Of a stretch of 64,000 nucleotides of DNA, positions 63,384 to 64,000 are shown piece by piece (position 1 is the first letter of the stretch; every line of letters starts with the position of its first letter). Where the stretch lies: assembly GCF_900452515.1 (NCBI RefSeq), contig NZ_UGNW01000001.1, positions 186,001 to 250,000 of the forward strand, read 5' to 3'. Position numbers and translations under genes: made by a program. The DNA is from Legionella birminghamensis (GTDB lineage: Bacteria > Pseudomonadota > Gammaproteobacteria > Legionellales > Legionellaceae). The notes beneath the pieces were generated by a model. It made no database searches. It was not told the origin of the DNA and was given only the letters and a program-made list of their open reading frames with translations.

Positions 63384-64000
63384 TTATAAGTAGCCTCGTT
63401 CCTTCATCCACTCGTCACTGGCAAATTTAGTCATGTAATTGCGGATGGAATCAGGTAGTATCACCAGGCATTTATCCCCTTTTTTTAAAGATTGGGCTGC
63501 CTGTAAGGCCGCCCAGGCTGCTCCACCGCTGGAGCCACCTACCAATAAGCCTTCTTCCCGGATCAAACGCCTCGCCATTCTGAAAGAATCTGCATCGTTG
63601 ATTTTAACATAGCTGTCAATTAATTGATTATTTAGAACATCGGGAAAGAAATCATAACCGATGCCTTCAACATCATAGGGTTTGATTTCATCGCCGCCAC
63701 CCAGAATTGAGCCGATTGGATCAACGCCTACCACCTGAATGCTTGGGTTATATTCTTTCAGGCGTTTGGCAATGCCGGTAATAGTACCGCCGGTTCCCAC
63801 GCCCGCGACTAGCATCGTTAGGCTTTTCCCAAAATCCTCAATGATTTCTTCGGCAGTGCCATAGTAATGGGCATTGGGGTTATTGGGATTGGCATATTGA
63901 TCAAGAATATGAGAGTTCGGGATCTCTTTTTGCAGGCGGCTGGCGAGGGAAATATGACTTTCCGGATCATTCCAGGCGGCTGCAGTGGGTGTTCGGTATA
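63384..64000 (-). CDS. cbs: cystathionine beta-synthase / PLP-dependent cysteine synthase-like (3' part)
   Basis: The frame continues past the right edge, so the start and PLP lysine are not visible; about 205 residues are present. The phosphate-binding VAGVGTGGTITGIAKRL loop, VVGVDPIGSI, GGSSGGAAWAAL and the C-terminal LPDSIRNYMTKFASDEWM are present. The last is typical of cystathionine beta-synthase rather than CysK. It would make cystathionine from serine and homocysteine. There is no CBS regulatory domain; the protein stops just after the catalytic core. Confidence 0.85.
   Translation of the reverse strand, partial: YRTPTAAAWNDPESHISLASRLQKEIPNSHILDQYANPNNPNAHYYGTAEEIIEDFGKSLTMLVAGVGTGGTITGIAKRLKEYNPSIQVVGVDPIGSILGGGDEIKPYDVEGIGYDFFPDVLNNQLIDSYVKINDADSFRMARRLIREEGLLVGGSSGGAAWAALQAAQSLKKGDKCLVILPDSIRNYMTKFASDEWMKERGYL

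Overview
The window looks like chromosome from a member of the Legionellaceae; I cannot name the species. The evidence is a DotI/IcmL-family protein, a LapA-type M28 aminopeptidase divergent from a MavN/IroT-like membrane effector (the gene pair known from L. pneumophila), an OTU-type deubiquitinase, several unassigned effector-like proteins, and a moderate-GC Gram-negative core (sucABCD, lpxD, split gcvPA/gcvPB, pepN, polA).

Layout. 1-3934: TCA-cycle block (end of sucA, sucB, sucC, sucD). 3945-6443: palindromic repeat, a saccharopine-dehydrogenase-fold protein paired with an alpha/beta-hydrolase-fold protein lacking catalytic residues, and a receiver-only response regulator behind a PmrA-box-like promoter. 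6521-11732: dispersed repeats around polA, lpxD and a nitroreductase. 11758-20113: exported proteins (2H phosphoesterase, GloVer-repeat propeller, membrane HEIVH metalloprotease, RCC1 protein), a PNPOx-family flavoprotein, a ketoacyl synthase, a double GNAT protein and a hypothetical. 20162-26115: NRAMP-family transporter, MsrA, photolyase, NCS2 purine permease, RMD1-family protein, small HTH protein. 26418-31054: glycine cleavage operon gcvT-gcvH-gcvPA-yciI-gcvPB on the minus strand. 31239-37053: membrane proteins, the IcmL-like protein, a candidate structured RNA, and an ABC importer with fused permeases but no binding protein. 37244-48437: a hypothetical, pepN, the prkA-yeaH-spoVR stress cluster and a cytochrome P450, separated by large repeat elements. 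48449-55461: lapA/mavN, dcd, ihfB, a DOT1-like methyltransferase, a coiled-coil membrane protein and a hydrolase.

55500-62200 is an AT-richer accessory island: decayed EAL and resolvase genes, two effector-like genes, a shikimate-kinase-like gene, a HigBA-like toxin-antitoxin pair, an IS3-family transposase remnant carrying the 3' part of a group II intron (RT/maturase C-terminus plus domain V), a second copy of the kinase 5' end fused to that intron, and a protein with an ungapped eukaryotic-type homeodomain match. 62273-64000 holds the OTU protease and the 3' part of a cystathionine beta-synthase gene.

Most distinctive items: the homeodomain-like protein, the repeat family built from 22-25 bp CCGCGG-containing units (at least five loci, often as large inverted structures), the kinase/intron chimera, and a minus-strand structured RNA candidate ending in a strong terminator. 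Everything here is from reading the sequence; no database search was run.
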